64,000 nucleotides of DNA from Ectobacillus sp048976805 (GCA_048976805.1 JBHGUR010000079.1:62001-126000); one strand, 5' to 3'; positions 51,006 to 59,343 are shown, numbered from the stretch's first letter. The notes: generated by a model from the letters alone, not told the origin. Made by a program: numbers and translations.

Positions 51006-51800
51006 ATGAGAATTTTATTTGTTGGTGATGTTGTAGGGTCTCCGGGGCGGAAAATGGTGCAAGAGTATGTGCCGAAGCTAAAGAAAAAATATTTTCCTGC
51101 TGTCACGATTATTAACGGGGAAAACGCTGCAGGGGGGCGCGGAATTACGGAGAAGATTTATCGGGGATTTCTTGAGAGTGGAGCGCAGGCGATCACGCTC
51201 GGGAATCATGCTTGGGATAACCGGGAAATTTTTGAATTTATAGACGGTGCTAAGTATTTAGCGAGGCCAGCGAATTTTCCGGAAGGGACACCAGGAAAAG
51301 GCTTGATTTTTGTTAACAGCAATGGGATAGAAGTTGCCGTTATTAACTTGCAAGGAAGAACGTTTCTTCCGCCGATAGATTGCCCGTTTCGTAAGGTGGA
51401 TGCTTTGATTGCAGAAGCGAGGAAGCGGACAAATATCATTTTTATTGATTTTCATGCCGAAGCAACAAGCGAAAAGCAAATGCTCGGCTGGTATGTAGAT
51501 GGAAGGGCAACAGCGGTTGTCGGAACGCATACACACGTGCAAACAGCGGATAATCGCATCCTGCCAAACGGAACAGCCTATATAACAGATGTAGGCATGA
51601 CAGGGCCGTATGATGGGATTTTAGGAATGGACAGGGAAGCGGTTTTGAAAAAGTTTTTGACAAATTTACCTGTTCGTTTTGAAGTAGCAGAAGGGCGCAC
51701 GCAACTTAGCGCTGTTTTACTTGATGTGGATCCGTCTACAGGAAAGGCAAAGAAAATAGATCGCATTTTAATTAATGACGATCAATCGTTCTTTGAATAA
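51006..51800 (+). CDS. ymdB: Metallophosphoesterase YmdB
   Basis: A 264-residue phosphodiesterase of the calcineurin-like fold; in B. subtilis it affects biofilm and motility decisions. Metal-binding motifs are FVGDVVGSPG (residues 5-14), NGENAAGGRGIT, GNHAWDN, DFHAEATSEK and GTHTHVQTAD. ATG 51006 follows AGAGAGGA; the in-frame start at 50922 has no site. It follows rny, as in other Bacillus. Confidence 0.94.
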   Translation: MRILFVGDVVGSPGRKMVQEYVPKLKKKYFPAVTIINGENAAGGRGITEKIYRGFLESGAQAITLGNHAWDNREIFEFIDGAKYLARPANFPEGTPGKGLIFVNSNGIEVAVINLQGRTFLPPIDCPFRKVDALIAEARKRTNIIFIDFHAEATSEKQMLGWYVDGRATAVVGTHTHVQTADNRILPNGTAYITDVGMTGPYDGILGMDREAVLKKFLTNLPVRFEVAEGRTQLSAVLLDVDPSTGKAKKIDRILINDDQSFFE

Positions 51801-51858
51801 GATGAAATATTCAAAAATACAGTAAATTAAAATTTTTTAGAAAAGTAGAAAAGGATAA

Positions 51859-51888
51859 GCAGGAATACGAATGCCTTCTCGTGAATAT
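51859..51888 (+). promoter_or_regulatory. Sigma-H-type promoter for spoVS
   Basis: GCAGGAATA (51859-51867) matches the sigma-H -35 pattern RnAGGAwww. After 12 nt comes CGTGAATAT (51880-51888), matching RnnGAATww except at its first base. spoVS is sigma-H dependent in B. subtilis. Confidence 0.7.
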
Positions 51889-51940
51889 AAGTAAAGTGAA
51901 TTTAATCGCTTATTTAAAGGAAACGAGGAGGAAACGAGGA

Positions 51941-52201
51941 ATGGAGATATTAAAAGTTAAAGCAACTTCGGTCCCTAACTCTGTAGCAGGTGCACTTGCA
52001 GGAGTTATCCGTGAGCGCGGTTCAGCGGAAATTCAAGCAATCGGCGCGGGTGCATTGAATCAAGCCGTGAAGGCAGTAGCAATTGCAAGAGGATTTGTAG
52101 CACCTAGTGGCGTGGATTTAATCTGTATACCTGCTTTCACAGATATTATGATTGATGGAGAAGAACGTACAGCTATTAAGCTAATTGTAGAGCCTCGTTA
52201 A
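51941..52201 (+). CDS. spoVS: Stage V sporulation protein S
   Basis: An 86-residue Alba-like protein (EILKVKATSVPNSVAGALAG; GAGALNQAVKAVAIARGFVA) required for normal septation and engulfment timing in sporulation. ATG 51941 follows AAACGAGGAGGAAACGAGG. Length equals that of the B. subtilis protein, and the sequence is among the most conserved in this window. Confidence 0.96.
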   Translation: MEILKVKATSVPNSVAGALAGVIRERGSAEIQAIGAGALNQAVKAVAIARGFVAPSGVDLICIPAFTDIMIDGEERTAIKLIVEPR

Positions 52202-52208
52202 ATTTTAA

Positions 52209-52240
52209 AACCTGTTTGCATAGCAAGCAGGTTGTTTTGT
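52209..52240 (+). terminator. Terminator after spoVS
   Basis: AACCTGTTTGC (52209-52219) pairs with GCAAGCAGGTT (52223-52233), with one U-G pair, followed by GTTTTGTT. Confidence 0.8.
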
Positions 52241-52321
52241 TGTATCGGTCGAATAAAACGATTGCACAGACCGTTGTGCAAATTGCATTTTGGAATAATC
52301 CGAAACAGGAGGTGGAGGGTG

Positions 52322-53245
52322 ATGCAGGTTTTTGATGCGCATTGTGATGTGCTTTGGCAAATATGGATTCGTAAGGAGAGAGTATCTTTTCAAAATGACC
52401 CGCATTTACACGTCACGCTCAACGGACTGAAAGAGGGAAAGGGCAAGGTGCAGTGCTTTGCACTTTATGTACCAGAAGAAGTACCGCATGAACGGCGCTT
52501 TGAAGTAGTGCTTGAAATGATTCAACTGTTTTATCATGAAATTTTAGAGAAACACCCGGATATAAAGCTTATTCTTGAAAAGAGGGAGATACAACAGCTG
52601 CATGAGAACGAAATTGGAGTTATTTTAACGTTAGAAGGGTGCGATGCAATTGGACAAAGCTTAACAAAGCTACAAACGCTGTACCGTCTCGGGGTGCGTT
52701 CTGTGGGTTTGACGTGGAATTATGGCAACGCGGTTGCTGACGGTGTTTTAGAGCCGCGTGGTGCCGGCTTATCGTTATTTGGCAAACAAGTTGTTGGCGA
52801 GTTGAATAGACTTCGGCTATGGACGGATGTCTCCCATTTGTCAGAGAAAGGATTTTGGGATGTAATGGAACTTGCTGATTTTCCGATTGCTTCTCATTCT
52901 AATTGTTATTCGTTACGGAAGCACGAGAGGAATTTGAAAGATGAGCAAATCCGAGCACTGATTGAAAAAAAAGGCATGGTAGGAATTACGTTCGTACCCT
53001 CTTTCTTAACTGACGGAGCGGCACAGATTGCCGATGTAATCCGCCATCTTGACTACATATGCGGCATGGGGGGAGAGAAAAACGTTGGCTTTGGATCGGA
53101 TTTTGACGGAATTGTTAATACTGTAAGCGGCTTGGAAAAGTTTGCTCATTACGAAAATTTGCTTAATGCGCTGCTGAAGCATTATAGCGAAGAGCAGGTT
53201 TGCAATTTTACATATCGGAATTTTGTGAGGAATATTCCTTTCTAA
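52322..53245 (+). CDS. M19-family membrane dipeptidase homologue
   Basis: A 307-residue zinc dipeptidase of the renal-dipeptidase type. Metal ligands visible are His7 and Asp9 (DAHCD), Glu105 (TLEGCDAIG), a histidine in IASHSN, and Asp in FGSDFDG. The active-site region is VGLTWNYGN. It probably hydrolyses dipeptides in the cytoplasm; there is no signal peptide. ATG 52322 is 7-8 nt after AGGAGGTGG. It stands between spoVS and korA. In B. subtilis 168 I recall tdh-kbl near here instead. Confidence 0.9.
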   Translation: MQVFDAHCDVLWQIWIRKERVSFQNDPHLHVTLNGLKEGKGKVQCFALYVPEEVPHERRFEVVLEMIQLFYHEILEKHPDIKLILEKREIQQLHENEIGVILTLEGCDAIGQSLTKLQTLYRLGVRSVGLTWNYGNAVADGVLEPRGAGLSLFGKQVVGELNRLRLWTDVSHLSEKGFWDVMELADFPIASHSNCYSLRKHERNLKDEQIRALIEKKGMVGITFVPSFLTDGAAQIADVIRHLDYICGMGGEKNVGFGSDFDGIVNTVSGLEKFAHYENLLNALLKHYSEEQVCNFTYRNFVRNIPF

Positions 53246-53329
53246 AATTATTATTATACTAAAGTTTATTCAAGTGTGATACAGTTATCGAAAAAATTAA
53301 AAAAATGTTAATGAAATTGTTTCAAATTC

Positions 53330-53358
53330 TTGCATTTTTTCTTCAGTAGGTCTAGAAT
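53330..53358 (+). promoter_or_regulatory. Possible sigma-A promoter for korAB
   Basis: TTGCAT (53330-53335), 17-nt spacer, TAGAAT (53353-53358). A separate perfect TATAAT at 53406-53411 has no recognisable -35 box but sits directly before the inverted repeat. Confidence 0.5.
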
Positions 53359-53412
53359 TGAAAGCGAATTAGCATAATGCAAAAAATTCTGTAAACCAGA
53401 AGAGGTATAATT

Positions 53413-53485
53413 TGCATCCATTGTAGTTTCTTTTCTTAGAAAGTGGTAAACTAGTAATGTAAAAAAATACACTACAATGAATGCA
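53413..53485 (+). promoter_or_regulatory. Long inverted repeat in the korA leader
   Basis: TGCATCCATTGTAGT (53413-53427) and ACTACAATGAATGCA (53471-53485) are reverse complements at 14 of 15 positions, separated by 43 nt. They sit just upstream of the AAAGGGGTGTAGGAG binding site of korA. Either a large leader stem or a pair of operator half-sites. Confidence 0.6.
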
Positions 53486-53503
53486 GCCAAAGGGGTGTAG
53501 GAG

Positions 53504-55261
53504 ATGATTAGTCAACTTTCCTGGAAAGTTGGAGGACAACAAGGTGAAGGAATTGAAAGTACAGGGGAAATTTTTAGTATTGCATTAAACAGATTGGGAT
53601 ATTACCTGTACGGCTATCGCCATTTCTCATCACGTATTAAAGGTGGTCACACGAACAACAAGATTCGCGTAAGCACAACGGAAGTGCGTGCTATCTCTGA
53701 TGATTTGGACATACTTGTGGCATTTGATCAAGAAACGATTGACGTAAACTTCCATGAATTGCGTCCTGGCGGCATCGTTATTGCTGATGCGAAGTTTAAC
53801 CCAACAATTCCGCAAACTACAGAAGCAAGTTTGTATGCGGTTCCATTTACAGATATTGCTACCGAACTTGGAACTTCCTTAATGAAGAACATGGTTGCGG
53901 TTGGTGCTTCCAGTGCCCTATTAGGATTGGACGAAACGGTATACTTAGGAGTAGTTGAGGAAATTTTTGGCCGTAAAGGGCAGCAAGTAATTGAAAAGAA
54001 TATGGAAGCGATTAAGCGCGGTTCTCAATATATGAAAGAGCAGCTTGGCAATCAGGTAAACGTTATGCAATTAGAAAAAGCAGACGGACAAAAGCGCCTG
54101 TTCATGATCGGTAACGACGCAATCGCGTTCGGCGCATTAGCCGGCGGTGCCCGATTTATGGCTGCGTACCCAATTACCCCTGCCTCTGAAATTATGGAAT
54201 ATTTAATTAAAAAGCTTCCAAAAGTAGGGGGAACAGTTATCCAAACTGAAGATGAAATCGCGGCATGTACAATGGCGATTGGCGCTAACTATGGCGGCGT
54301 ACGCACATTAACTGCTTCTGCAGGGCCGGGGCTTTCCCTTATGATGGAAGCAATCGGTTTGTCCGGAATTACGGAAACTCCGCTTGTTATTGTTGATACA
54401 CAACGCGGCGGTCCAAGTACGGGACTTCCGACAAAACAAGAGCAATCTGACTTAATGGCGATGATTTACGGCACGCACGGTGAAATTCCGAAGGTAGTAA
54501 TGGCGCCAAGCACGGCCGAAGAAGCATTTTATGATGCGATTGAAGCGTTTAATATTGCTGAGGAATATCAATGCCCGGTTATCCTATTAACAGATTTGCA
54601 GCTTTCTTTAGGAAAACAAACGGTAGAACCGTTACAATATGATAAAATTCAGATCCGACGCGGCAAGCTCGATTTAAATCCGCAGCCGGAAATTGAAAAT
54701 AAAGAATACTTTAAGCGATATGAAGTGACAGAAGATGGCATATCGCCGCGCGTGGTCCCTGGAACGAAAAATGGCATTCATCATGTAACAGGTGTAGAGC
54801 ATGCGGAAACAGGAAAACCGTCTGAATCTCCGGCTAACCGTATTGCGCAAATGGATAAGCGCATGCGCAAGTTAGAGAATTTAAAATTCAACACCCCTGT
54901 TCATAAAAACGCCAAATATGAGGACGCTGATCTTCTATTGGTAGGCTTCAATTCTACTCGCGGCGCGATTGAAGAGGCAATGGAGCGCCTTGAGCAAGAT
55001 GGTATGAAAGTAAACCACGCCCATGTACGTTTGCTTCACCCGTTCCCAACGGATGAATTATTACCTCTTGTTAAGAGCGCAAAACGTGTGGTAGTAGTGG
55101 AAAACAACGCAACAGGCCAGCTTGCTAACATTATGAAAATGAATCTTGTTGGCTACGGAGAAAAGATTTCCAGCCAGTTGAAATACGATGGAAATCCGTT
55201 CTTACCAAAAGAAATTTACAACGAATGCAAAAAAGGGGTTGTTTTAAATGGCAACATTTAA
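53504..55261 (+). CDS. korA: 2-oxoacid:ferredoxin oxidoreductase, fused gamma-alpha subunit
   Basis: A 585-residue subunit of a two-component 2-oxoglutarate (or pyruvate) ferredoxin oxidoreductase. The gamma domain comes first (about 1-190, WKVGGQQGEGIESTGEIF). The alpha domain follows, with the family motif YPITPASEIMEYL (Tyr222 on) and VDTQRGGPSTGLPTKQEQSD. ATG 53504 follows GGGGTGTAGGAG. It overlaps korB by 14 nt. It oxidatively decarboxylates a 2-oxoacid to acyl-CoA while reducing ferredoxin. 2-oxoglutarate is the inferred substrate. Confidence 0.9.
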   Translation: MISQLSWKVGGQQGEGIESTGEIFSIALNRLGYYLYGYRHFSSRIKGGHTNNKIRVSTTEVRAISDDLDILVAFDQETIDVNFHELRPGGIVIADAKFNPTIPQTTEASLYAVPFTDIATELGTSLMKNMVAVGASSALLGLDETVYLGVVEEIFGRKGQQVIEKNMEAIKRGSQYMKEQLGNQVNVMQLEKADGQKRLFMIGNDAIAFGALAGGARFMAAYPITPASEIMEYLIKKLPKVGGTVIQTEDEIAACTMAIGANYGGVRTLTASAGPGLSLMMEAIGLSGITETPLVIVDTQRGGPSTGLPTKQEQSDLMAMIYGTHGEIPKVVMAPSTAEEAFYDAIEAFNIAEEYQCPVILLTDLQLSLGKQTVEPLQYDKIQIRRGKLDLNPQPEIENKEYFKRYEVTEDGISPRVVPGTKNGIHHVTGVEHAETGKPSESPANRIAQMDKRMRKLENLKFNTPVHKNAKYEDADLLLVGFNSTRGAIEEAMERLEQDGMKVNHAHVRLLHPFPTDELLPLVKSAKRVVVVENNATGQLANIMKMNLVGYGEKISSQLKYDGNPFLPKEIYNECKKGVVLNGNI

Positions 55262-56114
55262 GGATTTTCGGAATAATGTAAAACCAAACTGGTGTCCTGG
55301 CTGCGGCGATTTCTCCGTGCAAGCTGCTATTCAACGCGCTGCTGCAAATGTAGGATTGGAACCGGAGCAAATGGCGGTTGTATCCGGTATTGGATGTTCC
55401 GGCCGTATTTCTGGTTACATTAATTCATACGGATTCCACGGCATTCATGGACGTGCGTTGCCAATTGCGCAAGGTGTGAAAATGGCGAACCGCGATCTTA
55501 CAGTAATTGCTGCGGGCGGTGACGGTGACGGTTTTGCAATTGGTATGGGCCATACGATCCATGCAATCCGCCGTAACATTGATGTGACGTACATCGTTAT
55601 GGACAACCAAATTTATGGATTAACAAAAGGACAAACTTCCCCTCGAAGCGACGTTGGTTTCAAAACAAAAAGCACACCACAAGGTTCTGTAGAGCCGGCA
55701 TTGTCTGTAATGGAGATGGCTTTAACAGCAGGCGCCACGTTTGTAGCGCAAAGCTTCTCCAGCGACTTAAAAGAATTGACGCAATTAATTGAAGAGGGTA
55801 TTAAGCATAAAGGTTTTTCTTTGATTAACGTATTCAGCCCTTGTGTAACTTATAATAAAGTTAACACATACGATTGGTTTAAAGAAAACCTTAAAAAGCT
55901 TAGCGAAGTAGAAGGTTATGATCCTTCCAACCGCGTGATGGCGATGCAGACATTGATGGAAAATAACGGGCTTGTAACGGGGCTGATTTATCAAAACAAA
56001 CAGCAGCCTTCTTACCAAGAATTAATAAAAACATATAGCGAAAAGCCGTTGACATACGCTGACTTAACGCTCGATCAATCTATGTTTGATGAGCTTGTAG
56101 CGGAGTTCATGTAA
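55248..56114 (+). CDS. korB: 2-oxoacid:ferredoxin oxidoreductase beta subunit
   Basis: A 288-residue thiamine-diphosphate and iron-sulfur subunit. Cys16 and Cys19 (NWCPGCGD), Cys50 (GIGCSG) and Cys199 (SPCVTY) match the four ligands of the [4Fe-4S] cluster in related beta subunits. GDGDG (91-95) with DNQIYGLTKGQTSP is the diphosphate site. ATG 55248 lies inside the end of korA. The pair gives a CoA-dependent route independent of the lipoamide complexes. Confidence 0.92.
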   Translation: MATFKDFRNNVKPNWCPGCGDFSVQAAIQRAAANVGLEPEQMAVVSGIGCSGRISGYINSYGFHGIHGRALPIAQGVKMANRDLTVIAAGGDGDGFAIGMGHTIHAIRRNIDVTYIVMDNQIYGLTKGQTSPRSDVGFKTKSTPQGSVEPALSVMEMALTAGATFVAQSFSSDLKELTQLIEEGIKHKGFSLINVFSPCVTYNKVNTYDWFKENLKKLSEVEGYDPSNRVMAMQTLMENNGLVTGLIYQNKQQPSYQELIKTYSEKPLTYADLTLDQSMFDELVAEFM

Positions 56115-56122
56115 TCATGTAG

Positions 56123-56156
56123 GCTCCTTTGCCAAACAGGGCAGAGGGGCTTTTTT
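56123..56156 (+). terminator. Terminator after korB
   Basis: GCTCCTTTGCC (56123-56133) pairs with GGCAGAGGGGC (56140-56150), with two G-U pairs, followed by six T. Confidence 0.85.
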
Positions 56157-56202
56157 AAAATATCTGTTCAACGTTTCGTTTATGAATTCCGATCAGTGCA
56201 TA

Positions 56203-56231
56203 TTGTTTAATTATGTTAAACGCTATATACT
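56203..56231 (+). promoter_or_regulatory. Sigma-A promoter for miaB
   Basis: TTGTTT (56203-56208), 17-nt spacer, TATACT (56226-56231). A small hairpin, GTGCAT-GCATT-ATGCAC, follows at 56240-56256. Confidence 0.6.
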
Positions 56232-56309
56232 ATGGTAATGTGCATGCATTATGCACGGGTTAAGACCATTGTGTTTTACTGAATATGCTAAACTGAAAGG
56301 AGATTATTC

Positions 56310-57839
56310 ATGAACGAACAACAAAGATTGCAAAGCCAGCAAGTGAATCCTTCGGACAAAAAATCCGAAAAGGATTACAGCAAATATTTTGAAACAGTTT
56401 ATCAGCCGCCTTCTTTAAAAGAAGCGAAAAAACGCGGCAAAGAAGCTGTGGAAATTCAGCGCGATTTTGAAATTCCTCAAGAAATGATCGGCATTGGACG
56501 GGGCCGTAAATTCTATATTCGCACGTATGGATGCCAAATGAATGAGCATGATACCGAGGTAATGGCCGGTATCTTAACAGGATTAGGCTATGAACCGACA
56601 AACACAACAGAAGACGCGGACGTCATCTTATTGAATACGTGTGCAATCCGTGAAAATGCAGAAAATAAGGTGTTTGGCGAGATTGGCCATTTAAAGCCGC
56701 TTAAGAAAAAAAATCCGGATCTTTTAATAGGTGTATGCGGCTGTATGTCGCAAGAAGAATCTGTTGTCAACAAGATTATGCAAAAACATCAGTTCATTGA
56801 TATGGTATTCGGTACACATAATATTCACCGCCTGCCGTTTATTTTAAAAGAGGCGATGTTCTCTAAAGAAATGGTAGTAGAGGTATGGTCGAAGGAAGGT
56901 GACGTTATTGAAAACCTTCCGCGTATGCGCCGCGGCGATATTAAAGCGTGGGTTAACATTATGTACGGATGCGATAAATTCTGTACGTACTGTATCGTGC
57001 CGTATACGCGCGGTAAAGAACGCAGCCGCCGGCCAGAGGATGTTATTCAAGAGGTACGTCAATTAGCGGCACAAGGCTATAAAGAAATTACGCTTCTTGG
57101 ACAAAACGTAAATGCGTATGGGAAAGATTTTGAAGATATTTCCTATGGTCTTGGCGATTTAATGGATGAGCTTCGTAAAATTGATATTCCGCGCATCCGC
57201 TTTACTACGAGCCATCCGCGCGATTTTGACGACCGCTTAATTGAAGTTTTGGCAAAAGGAGGAAATTTAGTAGAGCATATCCATTTGCCAGTTCAGTCTG
57301 GAAGTACGGAAATCTTAAAAATTATGGCCCGTAAATATACGCGCGAGCAATATTTAGAGCTTGTCCGCAAAATGAAAGCGGCCATTCCTGATGCGTCTTT
57401 CACAACGGATATTATCGTTGGCTTCCCGAACGAAACGGAGGAACAGTTCCAAGAAACGTTATCGTTATATCGCGAGGTAGAATTTGATAGCGCGTATACG
57501 TTCATCTATTCTCCGCGTGAAGGTACGCCGGCTGCAAAAATGCAGGATAATGTACCAATGGAAGTGAAAAAGGAACGTTTACAACGTTTAAATGCGCTAG
57601 TTAATGAAATTTCCGCGAAGAAAAACTTGGCATACCAAGATAAGATTGTAGAAGTTCTCGTTGAAGGCGAAAGCAAAAACAATCCGGATGTATTGGCTGG
57701 TTATACTCGCAAAAATAAACTTGTAAACTTTATTGGGCCAAAATCTGCAATCGGCAAAATTGTAAAAGTAAAAATTACAGAAGCAAAAACGTGGTCATTG
57801 AACGGGGTAATGGTAGAAGAGCCAATCGAGGTGAACTAA
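56310..57839 (+). CDS. miaB: tRNA-2-methylthio-N6-dimethylallyladenosine synthase
   Basis: Radical-SAM methylthiotransferase acting on A37 of tRNAs. The 509-residue protein has an N-terminal extension of about 65 residues and the UPF0004 domain with cluster cysteines at 75 (YGCQMN), 111 (NTCAIR) and 145 (CGCMSQ). The radical-SAM motif Cys221, Cys225, Cys228 is in GCDKFCTYCIVP, and a C-terminal TRAM domain follows (about 440-505). ATG 56310 follows GAAAGGAGATTATTC. It lies 3 nt before ricA. Confidence 0.96.
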   Translation: MNEQQRLQSQQVNPSDKKSEKDYSKYFETVYQPPSLKEAKKRGKEAVEIQRDFEIPQEMIGIGRGRKFYIRTYGCQMNEHDTEVMAGILTGLGYEPTNTTEDADVILLNTCAIRENAENKVFGEIGHLKPLKKKNPDLLIGVCGCMSQEESVVNKIMQKHQFIDMVFGTHNIHRLPFILKEAMFSKEMVVEVWSKEGDVIENLPRMRRGDIKAWVNIMYGCDKFCTYCIVPYTRGKERSRRPEDVIQEVRQLAAQGYKEITLLGQNVNAYGKDFEDISYGLGDLMDELRKIDIPRIRFTTSHPRDFDDRLIEVLAKGGNLVEHIHLPVQSGSTEILKIMARKYTREQYLELVRKMKAAIPDASFTTDIIVGFPNETEEQFQETLSLYREVEFDSAYTFIYSPREGTPAAKMQDNVPMEVKKERLQRLNALVNEISAKKNLAYQDKIVEVLVEGESKNNPDVLAGYTRKNKLVNFIGPKSAIGKIVKVKITEAKTWSLNGVMVEEPIEVN

Positions 57840-57842
57840 AGG

Positions 57843-58283
57843 ATGACTGTATATACAAAAGATGATATTGTAGCACGCGCAAAAGAATTGGCAAAAATGA
57901 TTGCCCAAACAGAAGAAGTGGATTTCTTTAAACGCGCCGAAGCACAAATCCATAAAAATGAGAACGTAAAGCGCAGAATTGACCAAATTAAAGCTTTGCA
58001 AAAGCAGGCTGTAAATTTGCAGCACTACGGTAAAGTAGAAGCGTTAAAGAAAGTAGAAGCGGAAATCGATGCTTTGCAGGAGGAATTAGATGCGATTCCG
58101 ATTGTACAAGAGTTTCAATCTTCGCAAACATATGTGAACGATTTATTGCAGCTTGTTGCAAGTACGATTTCCAACACTGTAACAGATGAGATTCTTCTTT
58201 CAACGGGTGGAGATGTGTTAAAAGGGGAAACGGGTGCAGAAGTAGAAAGCAAAAAGCATGGCTGCGGATCTTGCGGTCATTAA
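57843..58283 (+). CDS. ricA: RicA (YmcA), subunit of the RicAFT complex
   Basis: A 146-residue helical DUF964 protein. With RicF and RicT it forms an Fe-S complex that affects RNase Y, sporulation, competence and biofilm formation in B. subtilis. The C-terminal Cys141 and Cys144 (HGCGSCGH) are the likely cluster ligands. ATG 57843 lies 3 nt after miaB, with GAGGTGA inside the end of miaB. RNase Y itself is encoded 8 kb upstream. Confidence 0.93.
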   Translation: MTVYTKDDIVARAKELAKMIAQTEEVDFFKRAEAQIHKNENVKRRIDQIKALQKQAVNLQHYGKVEALKKVEAEIDALQEELDAIPIVQEFQSSQTYVNDLLQLVASTISNTVTDEILLSTGGDVLKGETGAEVESKKHGCGSCGH

Positions 58284-58318
58284 AAAAGGAGATGTCCTCA
58301 AAGGGCATCTCCTTTTTT
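58282..58318 (+). terminator. Terminator after ricA
   Basis: AAAAAAGGAGATGTCC (58282-58297) pairs over 16 bp with GGGCATCTCCTTTTTT (58303-58318), with one U-G pair. Confidence 0.92.
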
Positions 58319-58325
58319 ATAAGGA

Positions 58326-58492
58326 GGTTCTGTTAAACTTGATTGTTGATTTTTCACTGCAGGCGGACGCTTTCCGCGGGCGGGGCCGAGCCGCTTCCCT
58401 CGCTGCGCTCAGTCCAGGGTCTCGGCTGTCCCGCTTTTCCCGCTGGAATCGCGGCCTTTTGTTCAAAATCAACATTAGCCTTTAACAGAGCC
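58326..58492. repeat. Dispersed inverted-repeat element, copy 4
   Basis: A 167-nt element with left end GGTTCTGTTAAACTTGATTG and right end GCCTTTAACAGAGCC. The GC-rich block GGCGGACGCTTTCCGCGGGC is shared with copies 2 and 3, and the middle is longer than in either. It starts 7 nt after the ricA terminator. Confidence 0.9.
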
Positions 58493-58515
58493 CAAAAGAT
58501 AAGAAATTATAAGTT

Positions 58516-58571
58516 TTTGGGAGTATGTAGCTCCCAAAGCAGCAGACTCCGGCCCACCCCTGCGCTGCTGC
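58516..58571. repeat. Two adjacent hairpins upstream of cotE
   Basis: TTTGGGAG (58516-58523) pairs with CTCCCAAA (58531-58538). Immediately after, GCAGCAG (58539-58545) pairs with CTGCTGC (58565-58571). The second is GC-rich compared with its surroundings. They lie between repeat copy 4 and cotE; no gene is seen from 58493 to 58791. Confidence 0.5.
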
Positions 58572-58733
58572 AAAAGGCGGGTTTTGTCCGATTTTCTTAT
58601 GACTTTTTAAAATTGTTCTAATTTATAAAAATGTGTGAAGATTGGAAAATAATAAGGTGTGTGCACATATAATGAATTATACGGATTCCGTGCTTGGGAC
58701 CGTGTTTGTCAATGCTTTTTTTCAAAACAATGA

Positions 58734-58762
58734 CACATTCCGCGATTGTCTCGCATATGATT
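58734..58762 (+). promoter_or_regulatory. Sigma-K-type promoter for cotE
   Basis: CACA (58734-58737), exactly 16 nt, then CATATGATT (58754-58762). It fits mACm-N16-CATAnnnTA except the last base. A weaker sigma-E-like -10, CATATAAT, lies at 58666-58673. cotE of B. subtilis is expressed from sigma-E and sigma-K promoters. Confidence 0.6.
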
Positions 58763-58791
58763 AATTGAATATTCATTGAGGAGGGTTTGGA

Positions 58792-59337
58792 ATGTCCGAA
58801 TATAGAGAGATTATTACGAAAGCGGTCGTCGGCAAGGGCCGCAAATATATGAAATCTACTCATACTGTAGATCCGAACCATACGCCGGCAAGTATATTGG
58901 GCTGCTGGGTTATCAATCATGCATACGAGGCAAGAAGATGTGGAAAGTATGTGGAATTGGAAGGGTATTATGATATCAATACTTGGTATTCCTATGATGA
59001 CAACACGAAAACAGAAGTTGTAACGGAGCGGGTGCATTATAAGGATGAAGTAAAGATCCGTTATCGCGATAAGAACTTTACGGGAGAAGATTATGAGATT
59101 ATCGCGCGGATTATTCAGCATCCGAATTGTTTGGAAGCCATCATTTCCCCAAATGGCAATAAAATTGTTGTAACGGTAGAGCGTGAATTTCTTGTAGAGG
59201 TTGTAGGGGAAACGAAAGTTTGTGTGCGTGTGAATCCGGAAGGCTGCAAGGATGATGATGAGTGCTACTTCGATGTAGATGATGATGAATTTGAAGATTT
59301 AGATCCAAATTTTATGCTAGATGCAGAAGAGGAATAA
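58792..59337 (+). CDS. cotE: Outer spore coat morphogenetic protein CotE
   Basis: Organises the outer spore coat. The 181-residue protein has the same length as B. subtilis CotE, starts SEYREIITKAVVGKGRKYMK, and ends in a strongly acidic tail (DVDDDEFEDLD, then DAEEE) typical of the family. ATG 58792 follows GAGGAGGG. It lies between ricA and mutS, and a terminator separates it from mutS. Confidence 0.96.
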   Translation: MSEYREIITKAVVGKGRKYMKSTHTVDPNHTPASILGCWVINHAYEARRCGKYVELEGYYDINTWYSYDDNTKTEVVTERVHYKDEVKIRYRDKNFTGEDYEIIARIIQHPNCLEAIISPNGNKIVVTVEREFLVEVVGETKVCVRVNPEGCKDDDECYFDVDDDEFEDLDPNFMLDAEEE

Positions 59338-59343
59338 CGAGCT

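Noticed and set aside
58258..58621. Short forward ORFs across repeat copy 4
   Set aside because: They arise from the GC-rich repeat itself, lack ribosome binding sites and differ from copy to copy.
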